In this document: positions 29,248 through 40,305 of the stretch, one piece after another
Position numbering within the stretch: the stretch's first letter is position 1
Layout: every line of letters starts with the position of its first letter
NCBI RefSeq assembly: GCF_900167975.1
Contig: NZ_FUZU01000004.1
Span: 918,993 to 982,992, forward strand
Direction of reading: 5' to 3'
Length of the DNA stretch: 64,000 bases
DNA from: Ohtaekwangia koreensis
GTDB lineage: Bacteria; Bacteroidota; Bacteroidia; Cytophagales; Cyclobacteriaceae
The notes under the pieces: model-generated
Told to the model about the DNA's origin: nothing
Seen by the model: only the letters and a program-made list of their open reading frames with translations
Database searches by the model: none
Program-made: the position numbers and the translations under genes

Positions 29248-32202
29248 ATGGCATACCCTCCATTCGAAAATGCAGTATCTGTTGATGGTTTCGTACGCGT
29301 TGAAAAAACAGGAAAAGAATCACTCTATAAATATCAACTCCCCGAAGCATCTTCGTCTTCAGAAGATGACACAAAAAAAATTGCGATCGTCATTGGGAAG
29401 CATAAATACTATAGCCTCTTCAGTGTCCAATTGATCGCTTATCCGCAGCATGAAAATGGTTTGATAAAGGGACCGATTAAATTCGTCAATCCGATCCATC
29501 ACGTTTGGAATAACAATTATCCCGATGATCTGAAGTTTTACCTGGCCGTCATCAAGTTCCAAACACTATATGAAAAATCACCTCAAGATATTGAGAGTTT
29601 AAAAGCCCTGGTCAGAAATCCCCTTCGATATGATTTCTATTTACACGATCATTCGCTAAGCGAAAAAGTTACGCCACGTTCTATCACACCAGTAACTATA
29701 AGTACAGAAGCTGCAAAGGTGAACGTCATTGTTGATCGTACCGAGACATTCTATACTATTAAATGCGAACTTGTCATTGGTAAAACAGTCTACTCATTTG
29801 AGCGCTGCACTCTTCGTTTCGATTATTTTATTGTATGCGAAAATCAATGGTTTCTATGTGAGAATATAGATACTCTTCATGTTATAGCTTACTTCAAGGA
29901 ATGCGATGGTTCGCTCACACTGTCCTATGATACATTTCCTAATTTTCAGCACGATGTATTGTCAAGGATAGAGATGCATACTTCGGTGGAGTATCTATAT
30001 CATAAAAAGGCCACGGCTTCTCAGATTAAAAAATCAGGTATAGGCCAATCCACGGAACGAATTATATACTTATCAGACCTTGATAATTTCGTCACCATTA
30101 ATCCGGTGATTCGATATGGCAACACCGAAGTGCCCATTCTAACAAAGAAGCAGATCTATATACATGATACCGATGGGAATCAAATCAGTGTATCACGCAA
30201 CGCTGCAATGGAGGATGACTTTATTGCATTGCTGATACGACAGTCACCTGATTTTGCTGAACAGTTAACCAATCCGCTCCTATATTTCTATGTTCACAAA
30301 AAGAAATTTATAAAGGAGGACTGGTTCCTTCCTGTTTTTGAAGACTGGCGGAAACACAACATTACGATATTAGGGTTTAACCAGTTGCAGGGAAATAAAC
30401 TAAATCCTCATAAGGCAAAGATTACAGTGCTTGTTTCCAGTGGCATTAACTGGTTCAACGCTGACGTAAAAGTAGATTTCGGAAAAGACCGTGCTTCCCT
30501 GAAGGAGCTTTATAAATCTGCAAAAAATAAAAGTAAATATATACAACTGGATGATGGCACATTGGGTATCATCCCTGAAGAGTGGCTGCGCAAATTCGCT
30601 GCATACTTTCAGGCTGGTGCAGTGTCAGAGGAGAATACTATACATATCCACAAAGGCAACTATGCTATACTTTCTACGCTTTACGATGAACACGAATTAC
30701 AAGGTGATGTAAAGGAGGAGATCAAATATTTTAAATCACAGCTTGAAAAGAGAACTGACATCAAGCCTGTAGCAATCCCGAAAAAATTAGCGGCTCAGCT
30801 CAGGCCCTATCAACATGAGGGACTAAGCTGGTTAAATTTCCTGGACGATTATGCTTTAGGTGGATGCCTGGCGGATGACATGGGCTTGGGTAAATCTATA
30901 CAGATCATTGCATTTATACTTTTATTGAAAGAGAAGCAAAAAATGCACTGCCATCTTTTAGTGGTGCCTACAACATTGCTATATACCTGGCTGGAAGAAT
31001 TTAGGAAATTTGCTCCCAACCTCTCTATTCTTGTTCATCATGGAAATAGTCGGGCTCGGCATACTTCACGCTTTCATCAACACGATGTTGTAATTACTTC
31101 GTATGGTACGCTGGTTACGGATGTAACTTTTCTGCGTGAGTATTTTTTCGACTATATATTTCTTGACGAATCTCAAAACATAAAAAACCCTTCATCACAA
31201 CGGTATAAAGCAGCACGATTGCTCAAGTCACGAAACAAGATCATTATTTCAGGAACACCATTCGAGAATAATGCTTTTGATCTCTATGCGCAATTCTCTT
31301 TTGCGTGCCCGGGCTTACTGGGAACCAAACAACATTTCCGCGACCAGTATGCTATACCCATCGGCAAATTTAAAAGCAAGCGAAATTCGCTGGCGCTTCA
31401 AGCCAAGATCAAACCTTTTATATTACGAAGAACGAAGCAGGAAGTAGCCAAAGATCTCCCCGAGAAAACGGAAATGGTTTTATATTGTGAAATGGCGCTG
31501 GCACAACGGATGGTCTACGAGGCGCACGAGAAAGAATTCAGAGATTTCATTGCTGCCAGCCAGGATGATGAGCTTGCCAAAAAAGGAATTCATATACTGA
31601 AGTGGCTCACCAAGCTTCGGCAAATATGCAATTCACCTGTGCTCGTAGATGAAAGTACATCTCCGGAAGGATCGTCAACGAAAATTGAAATCCTGATGGA
31701 GCGGATCATTAACCTTTCCGGACAACATAAGATTCTCGTGTTCTCGCAATTTGTTTCCATGCTGGATCTGATAAAAGAAAGATTGTCCAATGAGAATATA
31801 GGATATACATACCTCACCGGAAGTACACAAAAAAGAGAGCGTGTAGTAGATCAGTTTCAGAACGATCCGGATGCTCGTGTCTTCCTGATAAGCTTAAAAG
31901 CTGGCGGTACAGGACTAAATCTAACGGCTGCGGAATATGTATTCCTTGTAGATCCCTGGTGGAATCCTGCTATCGAGAACCAGGCCATTGACCGGATCTA
32001 TCGGATAGGACAACAAAAAAATGTCGTGGCTGTGCGCCTCATCTGTAAAGATACTATAGAAGAAAAGATCATGATCCTGCAGGAGACCAAAACAAAACTT
32101 GCCTCCGATCTGCTGAATACGGGTGAGAGTCCTTTCCGATCTTTTTCAAAAAATGATTTTCTTGCGTTGGCAAACTCCTCTACACGAGAAATGGCAGACT
32201 GA
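29248..32202 (+). CDS. SNF2/Rad54-family helicase-like ATPase
   Basis: A 984-residue protein whose C-terminal half is a complete SNF2 motor: Walker A A-D-D-M-G-L-G-K-S (about 545), motif II D-E-S-Q (about 640, against the common DEAQ/DEAH), S-G-T-P-F-E-N, then H-K-I-L-V-F-S-Q-F, L-T-G-S-T-Q-K-R, S-L-K-A-G-G-T-G-L-N-L and Q-A-I-D-R-I-Y-R-I-G-Q. The N-terminal 500 residues carry no zinc-finger SWIM motif and no domain I recognise. These enzymes translocate on double-stranded DNA and remodel bound protein. No methylase, nuclease or other defence gene is adjacent, so a defence role is not supported. Confidence 0.9.
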   Translation: MAYPPFENAVSVDGFVRVEKTGKESLYKYQLPEASSSSEDDTKKIAIVIGKHKYYSLFSVQLIAYPQHENGLIKGPIKFVNPIHHVWNNNYPDDLKFYLAVIKFQTLYEKSPQDIESLKALVRNPLRYDFYLHDHSLSEKVTPRSITPVTISTEAAKVNVIVDRTETFYTIKCELVIGKTVYSFERCTLRFDYFIVCENQWFLCENIDTLHVIAYFKECDGSLTLSYDTFPNFQHDVLSRIEMHTSVEYLYHKKATASQIKKSGIGQSTERIIYLSDLDNFVTINPVIRYGNTEVPILTKKQIYIHDTDGNQISVSRNAAMEDDFIALLIRQSPDFAEQLTNPLLYFYVHKKKFIKEDWFLPVFEDWRKHNITILGFNQLQGNKLNPHKAKITVLVSSGINWFNADVKVDFGKDRASLKELYKSAKNKSKYIQLDDGTLGIIPEEWLRKFAAYFQAGAVSEENTIHIHKGNYAILSTLYDEHELQGDVKEEIKYFKSQLEKRTDIKPVAIPKKLAAQLRPYQHEGLSWLNFLDDYALGGCLADDMGLGKSIQIIAFILLLKEKQKMHCHLLVVPTTLLYTWLEEFRKFAPNLSILVHHGNSRARHTSRFHQHDVVITSYGTLVTDVTFLREYFFDYIFLDESQNIKNPSSQRYKAARLLKSRNKIIISGTPFENNAFDLYAQFSFACPGLLGTKQHFRDQYAIPIGKFKSKRNSLALQAKIKPFILRRTKQEVAKDLPEKTEMVLYCEMALAQRMVYEAHEKEFRDFIAASQDDELAKKGIHILKWLTKLRQICNSPVLVDESTSPEGSSTKIEILMERIINLSGQHKILVFSQFVSMLDLIKERLSNENIGYTYLTGSTQKRERVVDQFQNDPDARVFLISLKAGGTGLNLTAAEYVFLVDPWWNPAIENQAIDRIYRIGQQKNVVAVRLICKDTIEEKIMILQETKTKLASDLLNTGESPFRSFSKNDFLALANSSTREMAD

Positions 32203-32214
32203 TGCTGCCATTTC
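32188..32214 (+). terminator. Perfect hairpin at the end of the helicase gene
   Basis: GAAATGGCAG and CTGCCATTTC form a 10-base stem around ACTGATG, which contains the stop codon. No T run follows, so it is a weak terminator candidate or an mRNA 3' end stabiliser. Confidence 0.5.
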
Positions 32215-32273
32215 ATAGTATATAGTATAAAGGTATAAGTATATAATTCAGGTTGTTGTTTATCCCAGTAACG

Positions 32274-35200
32274 CTATTTTATAACAACCTTCTCAATCGT
32301 TCTGAATGTACCGGATATAACGCTTACAAGGTATACACCTCTCTCCAGACGGTATGTCATTTTCAATGTATAGAGATCAACTTCTGCATTTTCATTTAGC
32401 GCAGCATAATCTGCGAAATGCGTTCTGCCCGAGACATCTGAGATTACTATATAGGCCTGTTGTTCTTCGCCATTTTTTATACGCACTAAAAGCTTATCGG
32501 AAAGTTTTGCAGGATTCGGATAAATCACCATCGATGGTCCGCTTTTATTGTTGTTAACGATTCGCACAACTTTTGAATAGCTATATCTTAAATCATAATC
32601 CGTTTGCTTTAAACGATAGTAAGAAACACCTTTTAACGGATGGTAGTCAATTTCCTGATACGTTAACATCATGTTGCTATTACCCGCACCTTCGACAGAT
32701 GAAATCGAATCGAAATGAATTCCATCAGCACTTCTTTCAATGGTGAAAAATGCGTTGTTAATTTCGGTATAGGTTGTCCAATCCAATTCTACTACCGCAT
32801 CGTTCAACACCGCTTCAAATGATTTGAGTGTTATAGGCAATACCTGGTTCTTAAAGCCAAGAGCAAAGTATGTTGGATTGGCAAATGATGTAACACCGGA
32901 TGTAGCGTAGCCTGTGGGTGATGCTGGCGAATATACCCCGGATCCAACTTCATCGGACCAAGGACCTGTTGGAGCAGTAGCCCTTACCACGCGTGCGTTA
33001 CCCGGCACGGCAATCGGCTCATCCGTAGGCGCGTTTGTATTGAAACTCAATTCAACCGTAGGTGAATTCATTGTTCCTGAAACCATATCTATAGCATAGT
33101 AACGAGCCGGAGATAATCCTTCTATCGTTGCGGGGTAGCTTCCGGAGGGCGCTGAGTTTATCATTTGCACACGTACAACGGGTGCGGTAGAGGTCGCAGT
33201 TTGCTGAATGGTAACCGGACGATATATACTTCCCCTACCTACCGGATATACCCTGCTTGTGCTGGCCGTGTTTGGATAACTGATGGAAAGTATACCATCT
33301 ATAAAAGATGCTGCACTGCCGGACACCGGTTGTACAGTGGTGTTCGTAAGACTGACCGTGTTGCTTCCGGTAATAATATTTCCACTGGTCAACGTCAGCG
33401 ATCCATTTACAACAATATCGTTATTCAATGTAAGTGAACCACCATTCGAGCGCGTCAGTCTATAGAATGAAGTTGCACCGGTTAATGTCTGGGCAGAGGC
33501 ACTGGTAAGTACCACAGAACTTGTTCCTGCGTTGAACGTACTGGCGTTGTTCCAGTTTCCGCCAATGGACATGGTACTGGTATTGGCATTTATAGTGCCG
33601 CCTGTGCTGTTGGTAAAATTACCGTTTACTGTCAATGCATTGGCGTTCGCATTATATATAGCAGATGCTCCACTGTTGGTATAGGAGCCTCTCACCGTGA
33701 TTGCACCGGAGCCCGCGGTATAGGTTGCATTATTTGTCATTGATCCGGATACAACTATAATTCCAGAGCTTGCGGTAAATGTACCGGCCGTGTTGCTCAG
33801 ATTTCCGGTGACACGAATCGCTCCTGAACCTGCATTTAATACAGCACCGTTGCTCAGGTTTCCGCGTACACTTACACTATCACTGCTCGCTGTAAAGGTT
33901 GCACCTGTACTGTTTGTAAAGTTACCGGCAATCCATAATCCACCGGTACCGCTTCCAGATGTAAAGGAAGTGCTGGCGCCACTATTCGTGAAGTTCCTGC
34001 CAATGAAGATTGTACCTGTGCCTGCTATAAATATACCGTTGTTTGTAAAATTACCGGTTGTACTTCCCAGTGTAATGTTTCTATTATTAACAGCATTGGT
34101 AACGGTACCTGCGGCAATGGATAAATTACCGTTCACAACCAAGTCTACATTTGAAAGAACTTTAGTGCCTGTATTGGCGAATGACAAGTTATTATAGGTT
34201 GGTTGCGTTGGCAATGTCAACGCGCCATCGTATTCAACGGTACCACCACCTGCCGCAGTGAAGGTTGTAAAATTACCGGAAGGAAATGTTGATGATTGAA
34301 TCTGTATCGTGCGTGCCCCTGCGCCACTCGTGGTTACCGTTCCGAAGTCATGGCCGGTAGTAGAACCAAGGTGTAGTCTGCCTCGTACTTCCAAAGTCGC
34401 CATACGCTTGGAATTAGAAGTAACCGTAACCGTATGCCCTGCGCTGATAATTACAAATGAACCTGCCGGAGGCCCCAGGTTTGTTCCGGGAGGATCTATA
34501 TCCCAAACACTTCCATCCGATTCCCAATTACCCGATGCTATACTGGTATAGGTAGTAGGATTCACAAAGGCAGTTGGTTCACCGGCGGTGTAGTCACCTG
34601 TCAGGTCTATATTGGTAAATGTAATGATCCGCGTTGTGGTATTCGGGTTCCCTGCGGTTGTACCGATTGTCCATGCACCACCACTGAAACGTGCGTCTCT
34701 ATAATTGGCTACAGTTCCCATTTCATCCGCGGCTACATAGGTATAGGTGTGCGTCAGTGAAATCAGGTTCACTATAGAATGACTCACACTCCAGTAATAG
34801 TTAATATAGGCCGTACCTGAACCTGTTGCACTGGGATGTTTGCTGTTCACCGGTCTGATTGTAATGTTTCCTCCTGCTGATCCTGTTGTCAGAGTATAAT
34901 TGGCAGGGGTATATTTACTACCCACACCAATCGGGAAGATAAAGTTTCCAGAAGAAAGAGAACCTGAAAAAGCTTTCGTAACACCACTGTCTGATAACCG
35001 GCCTGATGTAACTATATAGCGAGCAGAAGTTGCTCCGCTTATCGCGGATAGACTTGTATTGGAAAGATATAGCGCGTATGATCCGATCGTAAGCGAACCA
35101 CTGGTAAACGTAAGAATTCCCGTTATTTCCTGGTTTGCACCAAAGACTGCTCCCGATGCATTGTTCAAAATTACATTACCAAATTTACCGTTTCCATTTC

Positions 35201-38200
35201 CGGTGATTGTCTGATTGGATGTACCCGCCAATGTAATACTTCCGCCTGCTGTACTGGTATGTATAGCAGCGTTTGAAACCGTGCTGATAGCAGTTATCGT
35301 ATTGGCTCCGCCTGCGAGCGTTCCGCTCGTCAGCATGAGTATACCATTCACACGAAGGTTTGTATTCGCCTGCAAGGCTACTACTCCTCCTGAAAATGTA
35401 TTATTAATAATGAGGTTTCCGAAGTTTGTAAGGTTGCCACTTACACCAGTGATCTGCTGATTGGAAGATGTACCATTAAGTGTTGTGGTTTGCGTTGCCG
35501 ATCCTGCCTGGTATCCGCCCGTTGTTGTTCCTGTAGTATTGGTGGTGTTGGAGTTTATAAAATCACCGGCAATGTTTACATCAAAGGAACTCGCATTGAA
35601 AATATTTCCGCTTCCAATGTTGAGTGAGCCACGAAGCGTCAGTCCGTTAAATTCAAGTTTTGCTGTGTTGGTTGTTCCCGTAACCGCTACATTATATACC
35701 GGTATAATAGAATTGATATCGATAACCTGCGATGTATTTCCTGTACCAATCTCTATAGTACCGCCCGTTACGGAATATGCGGAAGGTTGAAGGTATAGAT
35801 CAGCAATAGATGTACTTCCGGAAGCGCGTATAACCCGCAGCGTTCCACCCGACATGCTAAACGAGCTTCCCGTGTTTAAGATCTCAAATATACCCCTGGT
35901 GGTTACCGAAGCATTGGTAAGCCCTACCGATACTATACCTGAACCAGACTGATTATATAGCAACGCACCTTGCGAGCTTGCAAAAGATCGTCTGATCTGC
36001 CCCCGTACATTCAATGCCCCACCGGAAGTTGTGATTGTTGGTTGGCCTGTGGCAGCATACTCAATCGCGTTATCATTGGAAGTGGTTCCTATATTAACAG
36101 CGCCGTTTAATATTTCAAGTGTACCTGCCAGTAACAGATCGTGCCCATCTGAACCGGTTAGTTGAAGTGTTCCTCCATTGGCCGACAATCGTGCAGTAGC
36201 GGGAATCGAAAAATCTGAACCATTGGCAAAGGTTACGGTTTGCGCGCTCGTAAGTCTGAATGTACCATCGTTTAACACCAGGGGTACCGTTGTGCCAGAC
36301 AATGTAAAGGTGGATGCATTTACTTCGAGCACCGGTGTCTGTGATGTACCCTTAGAAACCGTGAGTATATTGAAGTCTGTTACCGAACCTGTTCCCGTAA
36401 TGGATGTATTGGAAGATCCTGTAAAGGTAGTATTACAAACATACGATGCTGTGTTCGAAAGGTCGAGCGTTCCGTTATTAACCAGGTTTCCTTCTATGGA
36501 AAGTATATTTGTGGTGGCAACACCTGTGCCTGCTATTGTGAACGATGCACCTGAACTGATCGCGATGTTACCATCAATCTGCAGCGTTTGCGCAGTGCCA
36601 TTCATAAATTGAAGATTACCTCCTGTTACCAGTAGGTTTCCATTGACAGTAAGTGTTCGTGATGCCGCTGCATTTAATCGTACAACACCGGTAGTGGATG
36701 CACCTTGTACCGTAATGTTACCATAAATTCGTTCATCCTGATTCGGCATCGCTATATATCTTCCTGTTGCCGGACTCAATAATAAATTCTTATAGGAAGT
36801 GAGTGGCAAAATAGTGGGACTAACCGAGCTTACCGGTATAGAGAAATCTTGCGCACCCGTTGTATAATATTCAACAGTTCCTCCGGTAGACCGGATAAAA
36901 TTACCAAAGTCACCTGCCGGGAATTCTGCGGTGGCAGTAGCTGAGGATATTCTCAACAAGCCGCTTCCGGATATCTGAACGTTCTCGAGTCGTCCGAAAT
37001 TATGACCGGTATATATACCTACATCTAGCGTACTTCCAGCATTTATCTCCAAACCACCGGATGATTGTCCGTTGGAGGAAATGGTAATAGTATGATTGTA
37101 CGTGGTACCATCTCCTATAAATACCTGGTCGCCTGCTCCTGGTATTGTAGTTGCATCAGGTCCCGAGTGACTAACGTTAGACCAAGGTGTAGTTCCTGCT
37201 CCTGTGTTACTCCAGTCGCCACTGCGTTTGCTATAAAATATCTTTACTGTACCAAATGCTATTGGTCTGCCTGCTGTATAGTCGCCATCGATATAGCCTA
37301 CATTTGTAAACGAAATTATATTCGAGGTTTCATTTACTTGTGAAACATTATTGATAACTGTCCACGTAGTAGGATTATACCGCGCAGGTACATAATTCGC
37401 ATCGTCACCAGCCACCGATACGCTTGACTCAACATACTGATATGTATGAGACACAGCCGATGCACCAACACCTGTAAAACCAGAGCTCACAACTTTCCAA
37501 TACCAGGAAAGATTATTGGTATTTCCGGCAACAATGAATTGATGCCTTGAGTTAACAGGCCTTGCGGTTATAGTACCATAGGCTGTCGGTGCGGATGTAA
37601 GTTGTATAGTAGCCGGTGTATAATTACTCCCTACACCAAATGCAAACGTAAAGGCGGACAGATTGCCAAAAGTTTTCCGTATACCACGGTCTGATTGAAA
37701 ACCTAATGTCCGGATCATTTTAGAACTGCTAAACGGATTACCAGTGGTTGTTAGCGCAGTAGCAGAAGTAGAAGTTAACGACAATTGATAATACGATATA
37801 TCGAACAAACTATTCCCGGTACCGGCAAGCGTTAATATACCGCTGATCGTAAGATCAGACGTTATGGTTGCACCTGGCGTGCTGGCATTATTCAGAATGA
37901 GGTTTCCAAGAATCCCGTTTCCATCACCCGCTATAGTTTGTGTGGTAGCGCCACTCAATGTAATGTTACCGGTTCCGGTATGTATAGCTTCATTATATAT
38001 ATTGCCTGTAACCTGAATAGTTTTGCCACCGTCATTTAATATACCTCCGGTAAGTGTCAATGTTTGTGTAACCGTATAGGTAGTAGCACTACCTCCTAGT
38101 GTTAACGTGCCGGAAGCTTTACTCACCGTCAGGTTATAGAGTCCTGAAGTAATCGTTCCATCATTCGAGAAACTCTGATCTGCTGCTCCGTCAAATGTAG

Positions 38201-39965
38201 TAGTGTTAGAACTCGGTGTATAGGTAGCTCCACTGCTGATTGCAAAATCTCCTCCTATCGTAACGCTCTGCCCATTGGCATTAAATATAGGATTGTTTGT
38301 TCCGTTAATAGAAAAATCATTCAACACTACCAAAGGCTGGGCCGTGGTAACCGTACCGCCTACGCTCCCTATGCCGGTCAATCGTACTGTAGTAGGAGTT
38401 CCTGTCCGGAATATATTAAAATCCCAAAAAGGTGCTACGGACGCGATAGAAAAGGAAGTAGCTGTACCGGAGAGTATAGCATTTACCGTTCCTCCGGTAA
38501 CATTATAGTTTGAAGCATTACACCCGATATGTATACCGCCATTCGTTGCATCTCCGGAAGAAGTGGAAGGCTCCGGATTGCTCACATTTATAGTTCCTCC
38601 CGACATGATGAATACCTGTTCCGGAAACGGCAAAGAAAAGCGGGCATACCTAGAATCAGATGCCGTAGTACCGCTGGCATTAAATGTACCTCCGGTCATG
38701 GTAAAGGAACCACGGTGCGTTGATGCAGTTGTAGAAGGTCTGAATTTCTCGGTAGTAAATGTACCTCCCTCAATGATATACTGCCCTTCTTCACGAATTA
38801 CAGTTCCTTGTCCACCTACGCTGGTAAAGCTTCCAGCTGTGATCCTGATCTTTCCATATACTACCAGCGCAGCACCATTAGTGCTTACAGTCGCACCATC
38901 AATCCACAACATGGGACTTGATGTTGAAGAGCCGATATCATAGTTGGTAGTACCTGATCCATACACGCGTGGAACGTTGATGTTAGCACCTAATTTCAGT
39001 GTACCATTCGTGATGGTGATCAGCTGTCCGTTCGAGTAAAAATTAAGGTTAGCCGAGTTGGTTGAAGTAATCGAAAGTATATTGGTAGAGCTAAGACCTT
39101 TGTTAACCGTCAATGTATAAAGGTCGGTTGTTCCGTTACACGCGAGTGTATTATCCGTTGCGCCCGTAAATGTTACGTTGGCTGCTCCCGTTGTTGATGC
39201 GCTATACTGTGTTCCATTACTGAGATCAACGGTACCGTTGTTCGTTACATTGCTGAGGAATGTAATATTGTGAATAGCATTGAATGCGCCTACCCCAAAC
39301 GTTGTATTGGCCCCAATGGTGGCAGTTCCATTTACAGTAAGGTTAATACTGTTCGTAATCTGCGTACCCAGTGCCACGGTTAATGTACCCGTTCCAGTGG
39401 TTCGTGTTACCAAATTACCAAACACTGTAAAGCTATAGGCTGAAGCATTGGAAAAAGCAACGGTAAGGTTACCCGCCGTAGAGTTGCTGAACGCAAGGTT
39501 GGGATAATTTATAGAAACTGGTAAAGTACCTGTGAAATCAAAAAATTCTACTGTAGCACCGGAGGCGTAATTGGCCAGGAAGTCGTTGGTGGTGATGGTT
39601 GGAAAATATCCGGCTCTGATCTTTAGCGTACCAGATCCGGTAAGTGTACTGATCGTGGCCATCGTAAAGGTTGAAAGATTCAACGTACCACCGTTGTGAA
39701 TGTTAATGGTAAGACCGGTAGTGGTTACGTTGGCAGCAAGCGTTACGGTGTATCCATTTAAGATGTGCACCACGTCATTGTTACCCGGAACAACACTTCC
39801 CGTTAAACTGACCCCGGTAGGATCGGTGGTCCAGGTGTTGGCAACATTCCATTGCCCACTGCTTCCTCCATTGGTATAGGTATATAATGTAACAGCAAAA
39901 GCCCCGGACGTGCATGCTAAACTGCAAAGAAGGGTGACTACACAATAGATTAGGTACTTACGCAT
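32274..39965 (-). CDS. Giant repeat-rich secreted protein with type IX sorting domain
   Basis: A 2563-residue protein with an N-terminal signal peptide (ending G-A-F-A) and a C-terminal type IX sorting domain: V-I-Y-P-N-P, then S-D-V-S-G-R, G-V-Y-L-V-S-V and the terminal basic strand. Just before it is the usual Bacteroidota module L-P-I-T-L-K-S-F-E-A and S-Y-Y-R-L-K-Q-T-D. The rest is Gly/Ser/Thr/Asn-rich beta-solenoid-like sequence. Large modules recur at about residues 30-150, 905-1010 and 1795-1900 (G-x-W-x...W, then a G-D-F-G-N-F or G-N-F-T-T-F turn and G-G-T-V-E-Y), each of the last two preceded by a G-V-G-S-x-Y-T-P block (about 775 and 1678). Probably surface-bound or released; adhesion is a guess. 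It is transcribed alone. Confidence 0.85.
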   Translation of the reverse strand: MRKYLIYCVVTLLCSLACTSGAFAVTLYTYTNGGSSGQWNVANTWTTDPTGVSLTGSVVPGNNDVVHILNGYTVTLAANVTTTGLTINIHNGGTLNLSTFTMATISTLTGSGTLKIRAGYFPTITTNDFLANYASGATVEFFDFTGTLPVSINYPNLAFSNSTAGNLTVAFSNASAYSFTVFGNLVTRTTGTGTLTVALGTQITNSINLTVNGTATIGANTTFGVGAFNAIHNITFLSNVTNNGTVDLSNGTQYSASTTGAANVTFTGATDNTLACNGTTDLYTLTVNKGLSSTNILSITSTNSANLNFYSNGQLITITNGTLKLGANINVPRVYGSGTTNYDIGSSTSSPMLWIDGATVSTNGAALVVYGKIRITAGSFTSVGGQGTVIREEGQYIIEGGTFTTEKFRPSTTASTHRGSFTMTGGTFNASGTTASDSRYARFSLPFPEQVFIMSGGTINVSNPEPSTSSGDATNGGIHIGCNASNYNVTGGTVNAILSGTATSFSIASVAPFWDFNIFRTGTPTTVRLTGIGSVGGTVTTAQPLVVLNDFSINGTNNPIFNANGQSVTIGGDFAISSGATYTPSSNTTTFDGAADQSFSNDGTITSGLYNLTVSKASGTLTLGGSATTYTVTQTLTLTGGILNDGGKTIQVTGNIYNEAIHTGTGNITLSGATTQTIAGDGNGILGNLILNNASTPGATITSDLTISGILTLAGTGNSLFDISYYQLSLTSTSATALTTTGNPFSSSKMIRTLGFQSDRGIRKTFGNLSAFTFAFGVGSNYTPATIQLTSAPTAYGTITARPVNSRHQFIVAGNTNNLSWYWKVVSSGFTGVGASAVSHTYQYVESSVSVAGDDANYVPARYNPTTWTVINNVSQVNETSNIISFTNVGYIDGDYTAGRPIAFGTVKIFYSKRSGDWSNTGAGTTPWSNVSHSGPDATTIPGAGDQVFIGDGTTYNHTITISSNGQSSGGLEINAGSTLDVGIYTGHNFGRLENVQISGSGLLRISSATATAEFPAGDFGNFIRSTGGTVEYYTTGAQDFSIPVSSVSPTILPLTSYKNLLLSPATGRYIAMPNQDERIYGNITVQGASTTGVVRLNAAASRTLTVNGNLLVTGGNLQFMNGTAQTLQIDGNIAISSGASFTIAGTGVATTNILSIEGNLVNNGTLDLSNTASYVCNTTFTGSSNTSITGTGSVTDFNILTVSKGTSQTPVLEVNASTFTLSGTTVPLVLNDGTFRLTSAQTVTFANGSDFSIPATARLSANGGTLQLTGSDGHDLLLAGTLEILNGAVNIGTTSNDNAIEYAATGQPTITTSGGALNVRGQIRRSFASSQGALLYNQSGSGIVSVGLTNASVTTRGIFEILNTGSSFSMSGGTLRVIRASGSTSIADLYLQPSAYSVTGGTIEIGTGNTSQVIDINSIIPVYNVAVTGTTNTAKLEFNGLTLRGSLNIGSGNIFNASSFDVNIAGDFINSNTTNTTGTTTGGYQAGSATQTTTLNGTSSNQQITGVSGNLTNFGNLIINNTFSGGVVALQANTNLRVNGILMLTSGTLAGGANTITAISTVSNAAIHTSTAGGSITLAGTSNQTITGNGNGKFGNVILNNASGAVFGANQEITGILTFTSGSLTIGSYALYLSNTSLSAISGATSARYIVTSGRLSDSGVTKAFSGSLSSGNFIFPIGVGSKYTPANYTLTTGSAGGNITIRPVNSKHPSATGSGTAYINYYWSVSHSIVNLISLTHTYTYVAADEMGTVANYRDARFSGGAWTIGTTAGNPNTTTRIITFTNIDLTGDYTAGEPTAFVNPTTYTSIASGNWESDGSVWDIDPPGTNLGPPAGSFVIISAGHTVTVTSNSKRMATLEVRGRLHLGSTTGHDFGTVTTSGAGARTIQIQSSTFPSGNFTTFTAAGGGTVEYDGALTLPTQPTYNNLSFANTGTKVLSNVDLVVNGNLSIAAGTVTNAVNNRNITLGSTTGNFTNNGIFIAGTGTIFIGRNFTNSGASTSFTSGSGTGGLWIAGNFTNSTGATFTASSDSVSVRGNLSNGAVLNAGSGAIRVTGNLSNTAGTFTASSGIIVVSGSMTNNATYTAGSGAITVRGSYTNSGASAIYNANANALTVNGNFTNSTGGTINANTSTMSIGGNWNNASTFNAGTSSVVLTSASAQTLTGATSFYRLTRSNGGSLTLNNDIVVNGSLTLTSGNIITGSNTVSLTNTTVQPVSGSAASFIDGILSISYPNTASTSRVYPVGRGSIYRPVTIQQTATSTAPVVRVQMINSAPSGSYPATIEGLSPARYYAIDMVSGTMNSPTVELSFNTNAPTDEPIAVPGNARVVRATAPTGPWSDEVGSGVYSPASPTGYATSGVTSFANPTYFALGFKNQVLPITLKSFEAVLNDAVVELDWTTYTEINNAFFTIERSADGIHFDSISSVEGAGNSNMMLTYQEIDYHPLKGVSYYRLKQTDYDLRYSYSKVVRIVNNNKSGPSMVIYPNPAKLSDKLLVRIKNGEEQQAYIVISDVSGRTHFADYAALNENAEVDLYTLKMTYRLERGVYLVSVISGTFRTIEKVVIK
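33480..34090 (-). repeat. Degenerate tandem repeats inside the giant protein gene
   Basis: Around residues 1960-2160 short units of roughly 20-25 residues repeat about eight times with the core G-N-F-T-N-S or G-S-x-x-N-x followed by a-x-x-a-G-S-G-A-I-x-V. The DNA shows repeated CCGGTAAT-like and GTTACC-like words at the same spacing. Consistent with stacked beta-solenoid coils and with expansion by slippage or recombination. Boundaries are approximate. Confidence 0.65.
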
Positions 39966-40305
39966 TTGAATTCAGGTATGAGTTTTAATCCATACATGAA
40001 CTTCTAAAAATCCTTAGGGGTGAAGATTAAAAGTAGTTCAAGTCAAGCCCCCTATATCAATATCTATTCCACCAGTCTATGCACAGACCGTTCCCATGCT
40101 TCCAATATGAAAGCAGGGTAAGAACAATATTAAAATTCGTGGCAGATAACTGGAAAATAGTACGGAGATGGGCTCTCGGACAATTCAAATCTAACGTTTA
40201 AACCCGTATTTTCATAGACACCAGATAACATTTTTATACCTTCAATAGGGTTACTTGTTCTCAATGAGGGAGTTTTGTGATCGATTTGGGAAAGATATAT
40301 AGTAG

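Noticed and set aside
29248..32202. SNF2 helicase as part of an anti-phage system
   Set aside because: Neighbours are small secreted proteins and a surface protein; no nuclease, methylase or second defence gene is next to it.
32354..38943. Several long plus-strand open frames opposite the giant gene, for example 33790-34197, 35461-35790 and 36178-36612
   Set aside because: They are the antisense of low-complexity repeats and contain Val/Pro-rich reverse readings; the minus-strand gene has signal peptide and sorting domain.
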